Virus record (IMG/VR): IMGVR_UViG_3300045973_000618 | Location: 1 to 40,617 of that record | DNA length: 40,617 bases | Reading direction: 5' to 3' (one strand) | From: a virus | Shown here: positions 5,607 through 12,157 of the stretch, piece after piece | How positions within the stretch are numbered: the stretch's first letter is position 1 | Layout: every line of letters begins with the position of its first letter | Notes under the pieces: model-generated | The model's input: only the letters and a program-made list of their open reading frames with translations | Databases searched by the model: none | Told to the model about the DNA's origin: nothing | Translations under genes and position numbers: made by a program

Positions 5607-6766
5607 AACTGGAACGGGTCGACAAAGCACCGGAATATCTGCGGAAGGACCCGGTCAGCGGATACTTCTGGTTTGATATTTACCGCCACAATCTGAACCC
5701 AAAACGCCTTTGCCGATCGACCGGCGAGAAGGTCAGCAAGGCGCGGGCTGTCGAAATCGCAGAGCGAGCGATCGCCAAGTGGATGGGAACCACGTTCTCC
5801 GGCAAGACCCGGACCGCATCCTATAAAGAGATCGCGAACGAGTTCATGGATCAGTACCGATCCAAACTGACCACGAAGAAGATCCGGGTTGGAACCCTTC
5901 GCAACGCAGAGATTTATGTTCCCGAGAACGTCAAGTCCTTCGGGCATCTGATATTCAATCCAGACGATGAGGACGATTGGACCAAGTTCCTGTCGGCATG
6001 GAAGCGGTTCGTCGCGGAGCGCCAGAAGAATCACCCTGGGATGACGATCATCAACTTCTGGAAGCATCACAGTCTGGTCATGACCCATGCTTTTCACACC
6101 GGGATGCTCAAGAGGCCGTGGGATGTTGAGAACCCGGATCCGAAGAAGAAGGTAGGTCGAGTCCTGACTGAAGCCGAGAAGGCGGCGATCATGTCCGTAG
6201 CCCTTCCCAATCTGCGGGACCAGCTCCTGTTCGCCATGACCATGGGGATGCGACTCAGGGAGCACCTGTACCTGACTTGGGATCGGGTCGACTTCGAGAA
6301 CCGGACGATCATCCTCCGGGAAGAGAACGTCAAGACCGGCAAGGCCAGGACGATCAAGATGAGCCCGCAGGTCCACGAGATGCTGCTCCGGCGCAAAGAG
6401 GGATATCACTCCCACGGTCGCGGGGTCAGCGAGATCTATGTCTTCCCGGCCCGCGGCGACCTGAGCAAGCCGGCCCACCAGAACAAGTCAGCCTGGAACA
6501 CTGCCAAGGCCAACGCCCACATCGAGGGCCGTTGCCGATACCACGACCTTCGTCACACATTCTTGACTGAGTGCGCCAAGCTGGTCAGAGAAGGGCGTGT
6601 CAGTGTCGTGTTGGTCTGCGCGTATGCCGGTCTATCTATCAAGACATTTGAGAACGTGTATCTACACCTCAATCACCACGACACCGCTGCGGTGTCTGAA
6701 CTTGTCGCGGTGCGGCTACCTTTGATTGCGGTGAAATTGCGGGAAAATGAGAAACCCAATGTGTAA
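5603..6766 (+). CDS. int: Tyrosine-type integrase
   Basis: A 387-residue tyrosine recombinase. An N-terminal arm-binding part (residues 1-65) precedes a SAM-like core-binding region, and the catalytic domain starts near 185. Visible catalytic residues are Arg217 (MGMRLREHLYLTW), a lysine near 244-247 (VKTGKART), His314 and Arg317 (YHDLRHTF) and Tyr353 (FENVYLH). The usual second His of the LGH motif seems to be replaced (YAGLSIKT, 341-348). It recombines attP, located directly downstream in 6724-7019, with a host tRNA-Val gene. Its own 3' end carries one of the arm-type repeats. Confidence 0.92.
   Translation: MKLERVDKAPEYLRKDPVSGYFWFDIYRHNLNPKRLCRSTGEKVSKARAVEIAERAIAKWMGTTFSGKTRTASYKEIANEFMDQYRSKLTTKKIRVGTLRNAEIYVPENVKSFGHLIFNPDDEDDWTKFLSAWKRFVAERQKNHPGMTIINFWKHHSLVMTHAFHTGMLKRPWDVENPDPKKKVGRVLTEAEKAAIMSVALPNLRDQLLFAMTMGMRLREHLYLTWDRVDFENRTIILREENVKTGKARTIKMSPQVHEMLLRRKEGYHSHGRGVSEIYVFPARGDLSKPAHQNKSAWNTAKANAHIEGRCRYHDLRHTFLTECAKLVREGRVSVVLVCAYAGLSIKTFENVYLHLNHHDTAAVSELVAVRLPLIAVKLRENEKPNV
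6724..6747 (+). repeat. Arm-type repeat, left copy (inside int 3' end)
   Basis: A 24-bp sequence matching 6996-7019 at 21 of 24 positions, same orientation. Each copy holds two ATTGCGG units ten bases apart. The copies flank the tRNA-derived core, as integrase arm-binding sites do. Confidence 0.6.
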
Positions 6767-6807
6767 CTATCTTAATATTTTTGATGAATTTACCAACGTC
6801 AGCAATC

Positions 6808-6852
6808 TTGACACGGTAGGGGTCGTTGGTTCAACCCCAATCGCCCGAACCA
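6808..6852 (+). other. attP: attP core: 3' half of a tRNA-Val(GAC) gene
   Basis: These 45 bases read as a tRNA from anticodon loop to CCA: loop TTGACAC (6808-6814, U33 present, anticodon GAC), stem GGTAG, variable GGGTC, T-stem GTTGG/CCAAT around TTCAACC (6825-6841), acceptor strand CGCCCGA, discriminator A, CCA (6850-6852). Sequence upstream does not complete a tRNA (the 5' anticodon strand mismatches and no D-arm is present). Directly after an integrase gene this is the identity block that rebuilds a host tRNA-Val gene on integration. The true overlap may start a few bases away from 6808. Confidence 0.85.
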
Positions 6853-6995
6853 TTTTAAAATCAAAACCCTTCAGAAACCCCTGTAAAACAAGCACTTTTC
6901 GTGCAGTTTCTGATTTCATTCAATCACATCACAACACCTCATATAACCCTACAAAACGTCATAATACGTCAAAATGCAGCGCAACATGTCCTGAT

Positions 6996-7019
6996 GATTG
7001 CGGTAAAATTGCGGTAGAA
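6996..7019 (+). repeat. Arm-type repeat, right copy
   Basis: The second copy of the repeat seen at 6724-6747, on the other side of the attP core. Between core and this copy are TACGTCA-like repeats (6956-6961 and 6966-6971, again near 7091). The rest of 6767-7212 has no convincing gene; one open frame there crosses attP and lacks coding character. Confidence 0.6.
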
Positions 7020-7212
7020 CAATTTTTGTCACTTCTCTTCAGTTTGTTTGGATTGGTCGAGCGCAGATCTGCAGCTCCCAGAAACCATACTACGTCATTG
7101 GTGTTTGTCCATCCCATAACTTTCGGTTGTGGCGGTGGTGCGTCGTAGCTTCTGACTCTGCTTTACCTCGGAGTCAAGACGACACCGAGGCGCTCATCAC
7201 GGACGAATCAAC

Positions 7213-7797
7213 ATGAATGCAGGGTCGGGGGATTCTGCTCAACGGTTCGGGGGATTCGTGGCGAAGTACTACAGCGAAAAACAGCTTTGTGACATGATTT
7301 GGGATCAGAGGAAGCACCTGCTTCAGATCGGGTGGATTCTATCAAGTCCCGAATTACATATTGAAGAGTCGTTTCGAGAGCACACGATCGGGTACGGTCT
7401 GAGACCCGACTTCATGACGATCCAAAAACCCAAGTCTAAAAAGCCAGAAGATTTCACAATGTGCGTTTCTGTATATGAAGTGAAACGGCACGCCGATGCT
7501 GGGTCAGTGGCACAGCTCGCCAATTACATGCAAGTGGTGCGGAAGCACCTCTCTGATGCCTTCGCCCACACCTACCACCCGCCACTTCCATTTGATCAAT
7601 GGCCTACCGTGGATGGGCACCTCCTTGCTCTTGGATTTGACCAGCCGGTCTACTCGCTGGCGAAGCAATCCAACATCACGCTCACTCGATTAACCGTCAG
7701 TGGCGATGAACTTCAGACCTCAAGAGAGGCGCATCCGTACGAAAAGATGCCTCTGGACTCCATGTCTTCGTCGTTTTTTTCAAAATATTGGGTGTAA
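7213..7797 (+). CDS. PD-(D/E)XK-like protein of unknown function
   Basis: A 194-residue protein beside attP. Residues around GYGLRPDFMTI, then VSVYEVKRHADAGSVAQLANYM, give the order D ... ExK ... QxxNY of PD-(D/E)XK nucleases: Asp in RPDF, Glu and Lys in YEVK, Gln in AQLANY. That fold includes restriction, repair and defence nucleases; the exact family is not recognised. It has no signal or membrane segment. The start at ATG 7213 lacks a strong ribosome site, so a later start is possible. Position between attP and the replication genes means it lies at one prophage end, where accessory genes often sit. Confidence 0.55.
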   Translation: MNAGSGDSAQRFGGFVAKYYSEKQLCDMIWDQRKHLLQIGWILSSPELHIEESFREHTIGYGLRPDFMTIQKPKSKKPEDFTMCVSVYEVKRHADAGSVAQLANYMQVVRKHLSDAFAHTYHPPLPFDQWPTVDGHLLALGFDQPVYSLAKQSNITLTRLTVSGDELQTSREAHPYEKMPLDSMSSSFFSKYWV

Positions 7798-7801
7798 TCT
7801 C

Positions 7802-8659
7802 ATGAAAAACTACGACGGTTTGACGATTGAGATATTGAAGTGGGAAGACTTCAATCCAAGAAAAGATATTACAAGCCCGACTTGGTTCAGAGTGAATCAT
7901 GGAATATTCGAAGAACCCAAGTTCTATTCGCTCGTCGGAACGGATTGGACCGTTCTCCTTTACTTCATGTGTCAGGTTTCAAAGACCAATAATAACCGCA
8001 AGTTCGTTCTGAATTGTGACCACGCCAAACGAGTAGCACAAATCAAGCCGTCTCAAATCGCAGCGGTAATTGAAAAGCTGAAGGCGTCCCAGTTCATAGC
8101 CGCCCACGTCACGCCGCCGTACGCAGACGTAACGCCCACGAACGTGGACGGTACGTTCGTGGCCCTTACGGACGTACGGACGAACGAACGTAACGATACA
8201 GTACAGACTCCGGAATCTCCCGTCGTCAAGATTGAAGATGTGGAACGCTGTAAAGCCACCTGGCTTGGCACCCTTAAACACTTCGGAGTGGACCGCACCA
8301 TTTTGGAATCTGAAGAACTCGAAATCTTCAGAGCCATCAAGGGTCAAAAGGGGAATGCCAAGATCGTTGAATTGGCCCTATTCGGCGCGGCCTTCGAACC
8401 TGCACACGAGGGATTCAATCCAAAGGACTACGTCAAGATCAGCCGAATCTTCAGGCCCAGCAAGAACGGGGATTCAAAGCTGCCCGACTTCGTAAACTGG
8501 GGCGCCAAGAAGCGGGCTGAAATCAAGGCCGACGAATACCGTAAGGCCAAAGACGAGAAGATCGAAGAAGAAGTTGAGCGCTGCGATCCGGCAACGGTCC
8601 GCGCCATTCTTGAGAAGACATTCCCAACCAGCAGACGAATGGCTCAGGAGGGAGCGTGA
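7802..8659 (+). CDS. Phage replication initiator (O-like, winged helix)
   Basis: A 285-residue protein from ATG 7802. Its N-terminal part (TWFRVNHGIFEEPKFYSL, then a winged-helix stretch with QIKPSQIAAVIEKLKASQF) resembles phage replisome-organiser proteins. A threonine/asparagine-rich linker at about residues 103-135 is encoded by a strongly repetitive ACG-rich sequence, a likely origin. The C-terminal half is helical and charged and may contact the host helicase or its loader. The gene ends inside the methyltransferase start (GTGA overlap). No helicase or polymerase gene is present, so the phage probably recruits host replication proteins. Confidence 0.6.
   Translation: MKNYDGLTIEILKWEDFNPRKDITSPTWFRVNHGIFEEPKFYSLVGTDWTVLLYFMCQVSKTNNNRKFVLNCDHAKRVAQIKPSQIAAVIEKLKASQFIAAHVTPPYADVTPTNVDGTFVALTDVRTNERNDTVQTPESPVVKIEDVERCKATWLGTLKHFGVDRTILESEELEIFRAIKGQKGNAKIVELALFGAAFEPAHEGFNPKDYVKISRIFRPSKNGDSKLPDFVNWGAKKRAEIKADEYRKAKDEKIEEEVERCDPATVRAILEKTFPTSRRMAQEGA
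8100..8200. other. Candidate replication origin inside the initiator gene
   Basis: A dense run of ACG-containing units (CGTACGCAGACGTAACG, GGACGTACGGACGAACGAAC) surrounds a perfect 10-bp inverted repeat, CCACGAACGT (8136-8145) and ACGTTCGTGG (8153-8162). The encoded protein segment is a low-complexity linker, so the DNA pattern is not explained by protein needs. Lambdoid phages keep origin iterons inside the O gene in the same way. Confidence 0.5.
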
Positions 8660-9660
8660 TCAATGGCTTGGACTTATTTAGCGGAATCGGTGGAATCACA
8701 CTTGCCCTATCACCATGGGTCAACCCCGTCGCCTACTGTGAGAACGACAGATACGCTCAATCCGTTATTCTTTCCCGAATGGCGAACGGCGAACTTCCTG
8801 TCGCACCGATATGGGACGACATCAGGACTCTCACGGGAACCCGGGTTCCTGCGATCGATATGGTCTACGGAGGTTTTCCCTGCCAAGACATCAGTGTTGC
8901 GGGCGCTGGCAAAGGTCTGGACGGTGACAGATCGGGACTTTTCTTTGAAATCGTCCGGATCGTCGAAGAAACAAAGCCCGCATTTGTCTTCCTTGAAAAC
9001 GTCGCTGCGATCCGAACAAGAGGACTTAGTCGCGTTGTGCGCGAGCTGGCCCGCCTCGGGTTCGATCTCCGGTGGACGACTATCTCAGCCGCAGAGGTTG
9101 GAGCCCCGCACCTCAGAAAAAGATGGTTCCTCCTTGCTGCCCACCCCGACGGCCTCGGAGTACGGGAGCTGCGTCGGTGGAGCAGCCGGGCGCTCCGGAA
9201 AAGTTCGGCCAAGTTTATCGAGCATGGCCCGCGCGGACCTCTGGCCGACACCGACTGTTCACGGGAATCACAATGTTCCAAAGAATGGGACCTCGAGCGG
9301 GACGGGACTGTCGACTGCGGTGAAGTTGTGGCCGACGCCTCGAGCGTCGGACGGAGCCCACGGAGGACCCAACCAGAGGGGATCTCGGGGAGGACTGGGT
9401 CTTCCTGCTGCTGTGGTTCAATGGAGAACTCCGTGCGCTCGGGACGGGATGCCGCGCGGGCCGAGCGATCCGCAGAAACGAATCGAACAGGGACATGCAG
9501 TCTCTTTGCACGATCAGATTGGTGGACAACTGAGCCCGCTCTGGACCGAGTGGTTAATGGGCTACCCAATCGGATGGACCGAATTAAGTGTCTGGGCAAC
9601 AGCGTGGTTCCGCTCCAAGCCCGTACAGCCTTCGAAAGATTGATGGGGATTGAAACATGA
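8656..9660 (+). CDS. DNA cytosine-C5 methyltransferase
   Basis: A 334-residue enzyme from GTG 8656, with AGGAGG at 8646-8651. Motif I is LDLFSGIGG (5-13), motif IV GGFPCQDIS (72-80, catalytic Cys76), motif VI ENV (114-116), motif VIII PHLRKRW (151-157), and motif X GNSVVP (314-319). It transfers a methyl group from S-adenosylmethionine to cytosine, probably to shield phage DNA from host restriction. The region between motifs VIII and X, the target-recognition part, is low-complexity and rich in R, S and C, because a second frame with its own conserved motifs runs through it (8663-9643). No partner restriction gene is nearby. Confidence 0.9.
   Translation: MINGLDLFSGIGGITLALSPWVNPVAYCENDRYAQSVILSRMANGELPVAPIWDDIRTLTGTRVPAIDMVYGGFPCQDISVAGAGKGLDGDRSGLFFEIVRIVEETKPAFVFLENVAAIRTRGLSRVVRELARLGFDLRWTTISAAEVGAPHLRKRWFLLAAHPDGLGVRELRRWSSRALRKSSAKFIEHGPRGPLADTDCSRESQCSKEWDLERDGTVDCGEVVADASSVGRSPRRTQPEGISGRTGSSCCCGSMENSVRSGRDAARAERSAETNRTGTCSLFARSDWWTTEPALDRVVNGLPNRMDRIKCLGNSVVPLQARTAFERLMGIET
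8663..9643 (+). CDS. Overprinted frame in the methyltransferase gene (PTP-repeat protein)
   Basis: A 326-codon frame, +1 relative to the methyltransferase, with ATG 8663 eleven bases after the same AGGAGG. Its second half carries repeated motifs: LLPTPTASEYGS (158-169), LWPTPTVHGNHN (193-204), LWPTPRASDG (222-231), WRTPCARDG (254-262) and SPLWTEWLMGYPIGWTEL (291-308). I recognise this pattern from phage proteins annotated as methyltransferase parts or as hypothetical neighbours of them. The first half partly mirrors the methyltransferase frame (FPAKTS is the shifted reading of the PCQ motif). It may be a separate protein, or an alternative C-terminal half reached by frameshift near motif VIII. 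Expression is not proven. Confidence 0.45.
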   Translation: MAWTYLAESVESHLPYHHGSTPSPTVRTTDTLNPLFFPEWRTANFLSHRYGTTSGLSREPGFLRSIWSTEVFPAKTSVLRALAKVWTVTDRDFSLKSSGSSKKQSPHLSSLKTSLRSEQEDLVALCASWPASGSISGGRLSQPQRLEPRTSEKDGSSLLPTPTASEYGSCVGGAAGRSGKVRPSLSSMARADLWPTPTVHGNHNVPKNGTSSGTGLSTAVKLWPTPRASDGAHGGPNQRGSRGGLGLPAAVVQWRTPCARDGMPRGPSDPQKRIEQGHAVSLHDQIGGQLSPLWTEWLMGYPIGWTELSVWATAWFRSKPVQPSKD

Positions 9661-9851
9661 TACGCAGATCAGAAATTGCCAACTGGCCAGTTTACGATAC
9701 CGAAGTCGAATACCAGTATGAGCTTCAGACTCAGATTAACGAGAATGAAGCACTGAGACTGAAGATCGCCCGCCTTGAGAATCACATCATTTCGGCGGAC
9801 AAGGAAGTCGAATTCCTGAAGCGGGAACTTGGGAAGCCGGTCGCATCATGA
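9657..9851 (+). CDS. Small coiled-coil protein
   Basis: A 64-residue protein starting inside the methyltransferase stop (ATGA). Residues 20-58 (QTQINENEALRLKIARLENH and onward) show a leucine/isoleucine heptad rhythm of a coiled coil. Its own stop overlaps the next start (ATGA). Function unknown; small coiled-coil proteins in such overlapped early operons are common. Confidence 0.65.
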   Translation: MIRRSEIANWPVYDTEVEYQYELQTQINENEALRLKIARLENHIISADKEVEFLKRELGKPVAS

Positions 9852-10273
9852 CCTTCTCAAAGTACGCTTCCAGATTCAGACCAAAGCGCAGCGGCCAGAA
9901 CGACAAGATGGGAAATAAACCCACGGTCTGCGCACTCGGTCACTCGCACCGATCCATGCTCGAAGGTTCAGTCTGCCAGATTCTGCAGCTCCGAGAGCGT
10001 GCCGGCGAACTCAAACTGATCCAAGTCGAAGACCACGTCCTGATCAGTGGCTGGTACCGGTACGTTCCCGACTTCAAATGTCAGGACACTACGACCGGTG
10101 AATTCTTCTGGGTCGAGGCCAAAGGCTTCGCGAACGATCGCTGGCCGTCAACCCGCCGCGGATGGATTCACGCCGGCCCCGGCAAACTCGAAGTCTGGAA
10201 GGGTACCCATCGGAACCCGAAACTGGACGAGGTCATCATTCCAAAAACCAAGAAGGAGTCGATCGATGAATAA
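9848..10273 (+). CDS. DUF1064-type nuclease / resolvase-like protein
   Basis: A 141-residue protein. It shows the pattern of DUF1064 phage proteins: HRSMLEGSVCQIL (Glu), then QVEDHVLISGWYRYVPDFKC with the PDF aspartate, and EFFWVEAKGFAND with the ExK pair. This is a compact PD-(D/E)XK fold; family members are thought to act as Holliday-junction or branched-DNA endonucleases. It would serve recombination or DNA processing before packaging. It overlaps both neighbours. Confidence 0.75.
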   Translation: MTFSKYASRFRPKRSGQNDKMGNKPTVCALGHSHRSMLEGSVCQILQLRERAGELKLIQVEDHVLISGWYRYVPDFKCQDTTTGEFFWVEAKGFANDRWPSTRRGWIHAGPGKLEVWKGTHRNPKLDEVIIPKTKKESIDE

Positions 10274-10532
10274 CATCGGATCAATGGAAGCAAACGAATC
10301 ACGGCCCGACCGGATAGCCCTTATCCGCAAGTACCGGCAGCACGTTAAGTGCCTGCATCCAACTTGTGACAACTGGGGGATCTATTCGAGTGGCAAGTGC
10401 GCCGAGCACAGACGCACCAAATGCACGAAGTTTGGATGCAGGGAAACCGTCGAAAAGCCCGGTTATTGTCGCAAACATAACCATGAAAACAGGAAGATTG
10501 GAGAGGACCGTGGAGCAATTTGCAATGCCTGA
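10266..10532 (+). CDS. Cys/His-rich zinc-binding protein
   Basis: An 88-residue protein from ATG 10266, overlapping the previous stop by eight bases. Three similar Cys/His units follow one another (CLHPTCDNWG ... CAEH, CTKFGCRETVEKPGYCRKH), suggesting small zinc knuckles. A longer reading upstream in the same frame lies inside the nuclease gene and is not needed. Function unknown; zinc knuckles of this type usually bind nucleic acid or protein partners. Confidence 0.6.
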   Translation: MNNIGSMEANESRPDRIALIRKYRQHVKCLHPTCDNWGIYSSGKCAEHRRTKCTKFGCRETVEKPGYCRKHNHENRKIGEDRGAICNA

Positions 10533-10662
10533 ATACCTTTTTGAGATCGTGCGCTGGACTGTGCTGATGGGAGTTGTCTGCCTCTCCTTTGGGGTGGTGG
10601 ACGGGCTCAATAATTACTGGAACCGAAAAATGGAAGACAAACTTGGAAGGAGATTCAAATGA
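10510..10662 (+). CDS. Small single-span membrane protein
   Basis: A 50-residue protein. I choose GTG 10510 because GGAGAGG lies a few bases before it; ATG 10525 and ATG 10483 in the same frame are alternatives. The product has one hydrophobic helix (WTVLMGVVCLSFGVVDGL) and a basic C-terminus (NRKMEDKLGRRFK). It overlaps the previous gene's end and the next start (ATGA). Function unknown. Confidence 0.5.
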   Translation: MEQFAMPEYLFEIVRWTVLMGVVCLSFGVVDGLNNYWNRKMEDKLGRRFK

Positions 10663-10958
10663 AAGTATCGACGACCGTGAAGTGTCCGGGCTGCAAGGAC
10701 GAGATGAGACTGACGTACAAGAAACCGGGACTGTTCTCTTCGGTGGTGCTGTCCACCGGGTGCAATTCCTGCGAGAGCGATTTGATGTTCAAGATCATCA
10801 AGCCGCAGATCCGGGAGCGGAAGAACCCGGACTCTGTGCGAGTCGAGAGCCGAGTCATGCGTCACAGCCCGAAGCTGCTCCAACTTCTGAAGGAAGAAGC
10901 GGAGTGGAACAAGCTGTCGGCAGCGGAGCAGGACCAGAAGGTTGAGGCGACGGCATGA
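10659..10958 (+). CDS. Zinc-ribbon protein
   Basis: A 99-residue protein with two knuckles, CPGC (residues 9-12) and CNSCES (35-40), making a classic zinc ribbon in the first half. The second half is helical and charged. It overlaps both neighbours by ATGA. Likely nucleic-acid or protein binding; no specific family recognised. Confidence 0.65.
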   Translation: MKVSTTVKCPGCKDEMRLTYKKPGLFSSVVLSTGCNSCESDLMFKIIKPQIRERKNPDSVRVESRVMRHSPKLLQLLKEEAEWNKLSAAEQDQKVEATA

Positions 10959-11344
10959 GCAAGCAATTCAAACCCGGCGACCGGGTATCGTACCGCGGGA
11001 CCTATCAGGGGAAGGCGCATGATGGATTCGAAATTGTGCAGGGAGATGATGGGTTCCTGAAGGCGTGGCATTCGAATCACATGCACCTGGTCACGAAGCG
11101 CAAAAAATGCGCATGTGCCGAGAACCGCTTGATGCTGGAACTTGCCCACAAAGCCGTGAATCCACCGTATCAGATCTTGGAGTCCGGAGAGGTTCGCCGG
11201 ATGAACTTGATCCACCCGCTCGACTTGAAGCCGCTCTTCGATGCATGGGATTTCACCGATTGCTATAGACCGTGGGTAGTTCCACCTCTGAAAAGATTTT
11301 CTGATGAGATGGAACGACTTCGCAAAAAGTGGGGTGGAAAATGA
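10955..11344 (+). CDS. Hypothetical early protein
   Basis: A 129-residue protein beginning MSKQFKPGDRVSYRGTYQGK, a beta-rich start like small KOW- or SH3-like domains, with a later CAC pair. Ends with the basic helix MERLRKKWGGK. It overlaps the preceding and following genes by ATGA, so it is translated as part of the operon. Function unknown. Confidence 0.6.
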   Translation: MSKQFKPGDRVSYRGTYQGKAHDGFEIVQGDDGFLKAWHSNHMHLVTKRKKCACAENRLMLELAHKAVNPPYQILESGEVRRMNLIHPLDLKPLFDAWDFTDCYRPWVVPPLKRFSDEMERLRKKWGGK

Positions 11345-11496
11345 TTTACGCGATTGCGTTCTATTGGCTGATCACCGGGCACGCCACCTATAACCAGATA
11401 AACGATGGGAAAGACAGATTTCTCACGGCATTGGCAGGTTTTGGGATTGGGTGGCTAGTGGTTCCCTCCAGACTTTTGCAAAAGGTGATTCAGTAA
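11341..11496 (+). CDS. Small membrane protein
   Basis: A 51-residue frame starting within the previous stop (ATGA). Two hydrophobic segments, MIYAIAFYWLITGHATYN and FLTALAGFGIGWLVVPSRLL, flank a polar loop. It fits the tight gene overlap of this operon. Function unknown; such small two-span proteins may alter membrane properties or act as inhibitors. Confidence 0.5.
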   Translation: MIYAIAFYWLITGHATYNQINDGKDRFLTALAGFGIGWLVVPSRLLQKVIQ

Positions 11497-11521
11497 CCGC
11501 CCGATGGGCAGAGGAGAGAAG

Positions 11522-11713
11522 ATGAATACAGATACGGGCCAAATAAAAGGATGGGATTCACTGACCGAAGAGGAAAAGAAATCAGGAAAATGGTTTCCAA
11601 TCAGCCCAGACACTACAGGAAGGGAGATTCGAGAGCTGTCTAAAAGCGAAATCAAGAGGCGACAATACATGGATCGTGTTGCCGAGAAAACCAAGAACGG
11701 CGAAAATTTTTAA
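11522..11713 (+). CDS. Hypothetical small protein
   Basis: A 63-residue, highly charged protein. ATG 11522 follows GAGGAGAG closely and is preferred over ATG 11504. The sequence (MNTDTGQIKGWDSLTEEEKK) has no recognisable domain and lacks membrane segments. Position just before the Tad1-like gene is the only clue. Confidence 0.55.
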   Translation: MNTDTGQIKGWDSLTEEEKKSGKWFPISPDTTGREIRELSKSEIKRRQYMDRVAEKTKNGENF

Positions 11714-11745
11714 CAAATCAAATCTGGTTAAATTAAGGAGATAGT

Positions 11746-12153
11746 ATGGCATTGGAAACTTTCAAAAATGTGGCGCACCTCGGTGGATTCCAGGTGGTTG
11801 TGATGGACGATCTGCGAACTCGGTACCCCGAGCGATTCACCGAAACCGGCGCGATGGATCATAAGTGGTTTGAAGAGACCATTCGTCCCAACGCATTCGT
11901 GTACGTCCGCAACGACAAAAACAGCCTTTCATTCACCATTCAGAATGGACCGATCAAAGAGGTCGGAGTCAACGGGTGCCAGATCGACACGATCATCGAA
12001 GCAGCGAAGGTCATGCTCGAAGGGTTGAACAAACAGTTCCCCTGCCGCGAGAACAGCTCAGCGATCACGAAGCTGGACGAAGCCCTGCACTGGCTTGAGC
12101 ACCGGAAGAGAGACCGGGAGCGTAGAGCGGTGGAAGGAACGAGTCAGGCTTAA
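11746..12153 (+). CDS. Tad1/Acb2 hairpin-type protein (anti-defence candidate)
   Basis: A 135-residue protein with a strong ribosome site (AAGGAGATAGT). The N-terminal two thirds are beta-rich. The C-terminal part, with PCRENSSAITKLDEALHWL followed by RKRDRERRAVEGTSQ, matches the helical hairpin I associate with Tad1 and Acb2 proteins (R/C-E-N ... AITKLEEAL.WL, then R..DR..R.VEGT). Those phage proteins bind and sequester cyclic nucleotide signals of Thoeris or CBASS immunity. Length and order (beta part, then hairpin) suit Tad1 better than Acb2. Ligand choice cannot be told from sequence. A structured RNA lies directly downstream. Confidence 0.6.
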   Translation: MALETFKNVAHLGGFQVVVMDDLRTRYPERFTETGAMDHKWFEETIRPNAFVYVRNDKNSLSFTIQNGPIKEVGVNGCQIDTIIEAAKVMLEGLNKQFPCRENSSAITKLDEALHWLEHRKRDRERRAVEGTSQA

Positions 12154-12157
12154 AGGT

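Noticed and set aside
5525-6478. Antisense 317-codon frame opposite the integrase
   Set aside because: Mirror of a codon-biased gene; integrase motifs are all on the plus strand.
6781-6852. Complete tRNA-Val gene
   Set aside because: Only the 3' half folds; no D-arm or acceptor 5' strand lies upstream.
6747-7148. 133-codon frame crossing attP
   Set aside because: It runs through the tRNA-derived core and the arm repeat and would be broken by integration; sequence lacks coding character.
8865-9599. Antisense 244-codon frame under the methyltransferase
   Set aside because: It is open because both plus-strand frames are rich in the same codons; no motif, ribosome site or family pattern.
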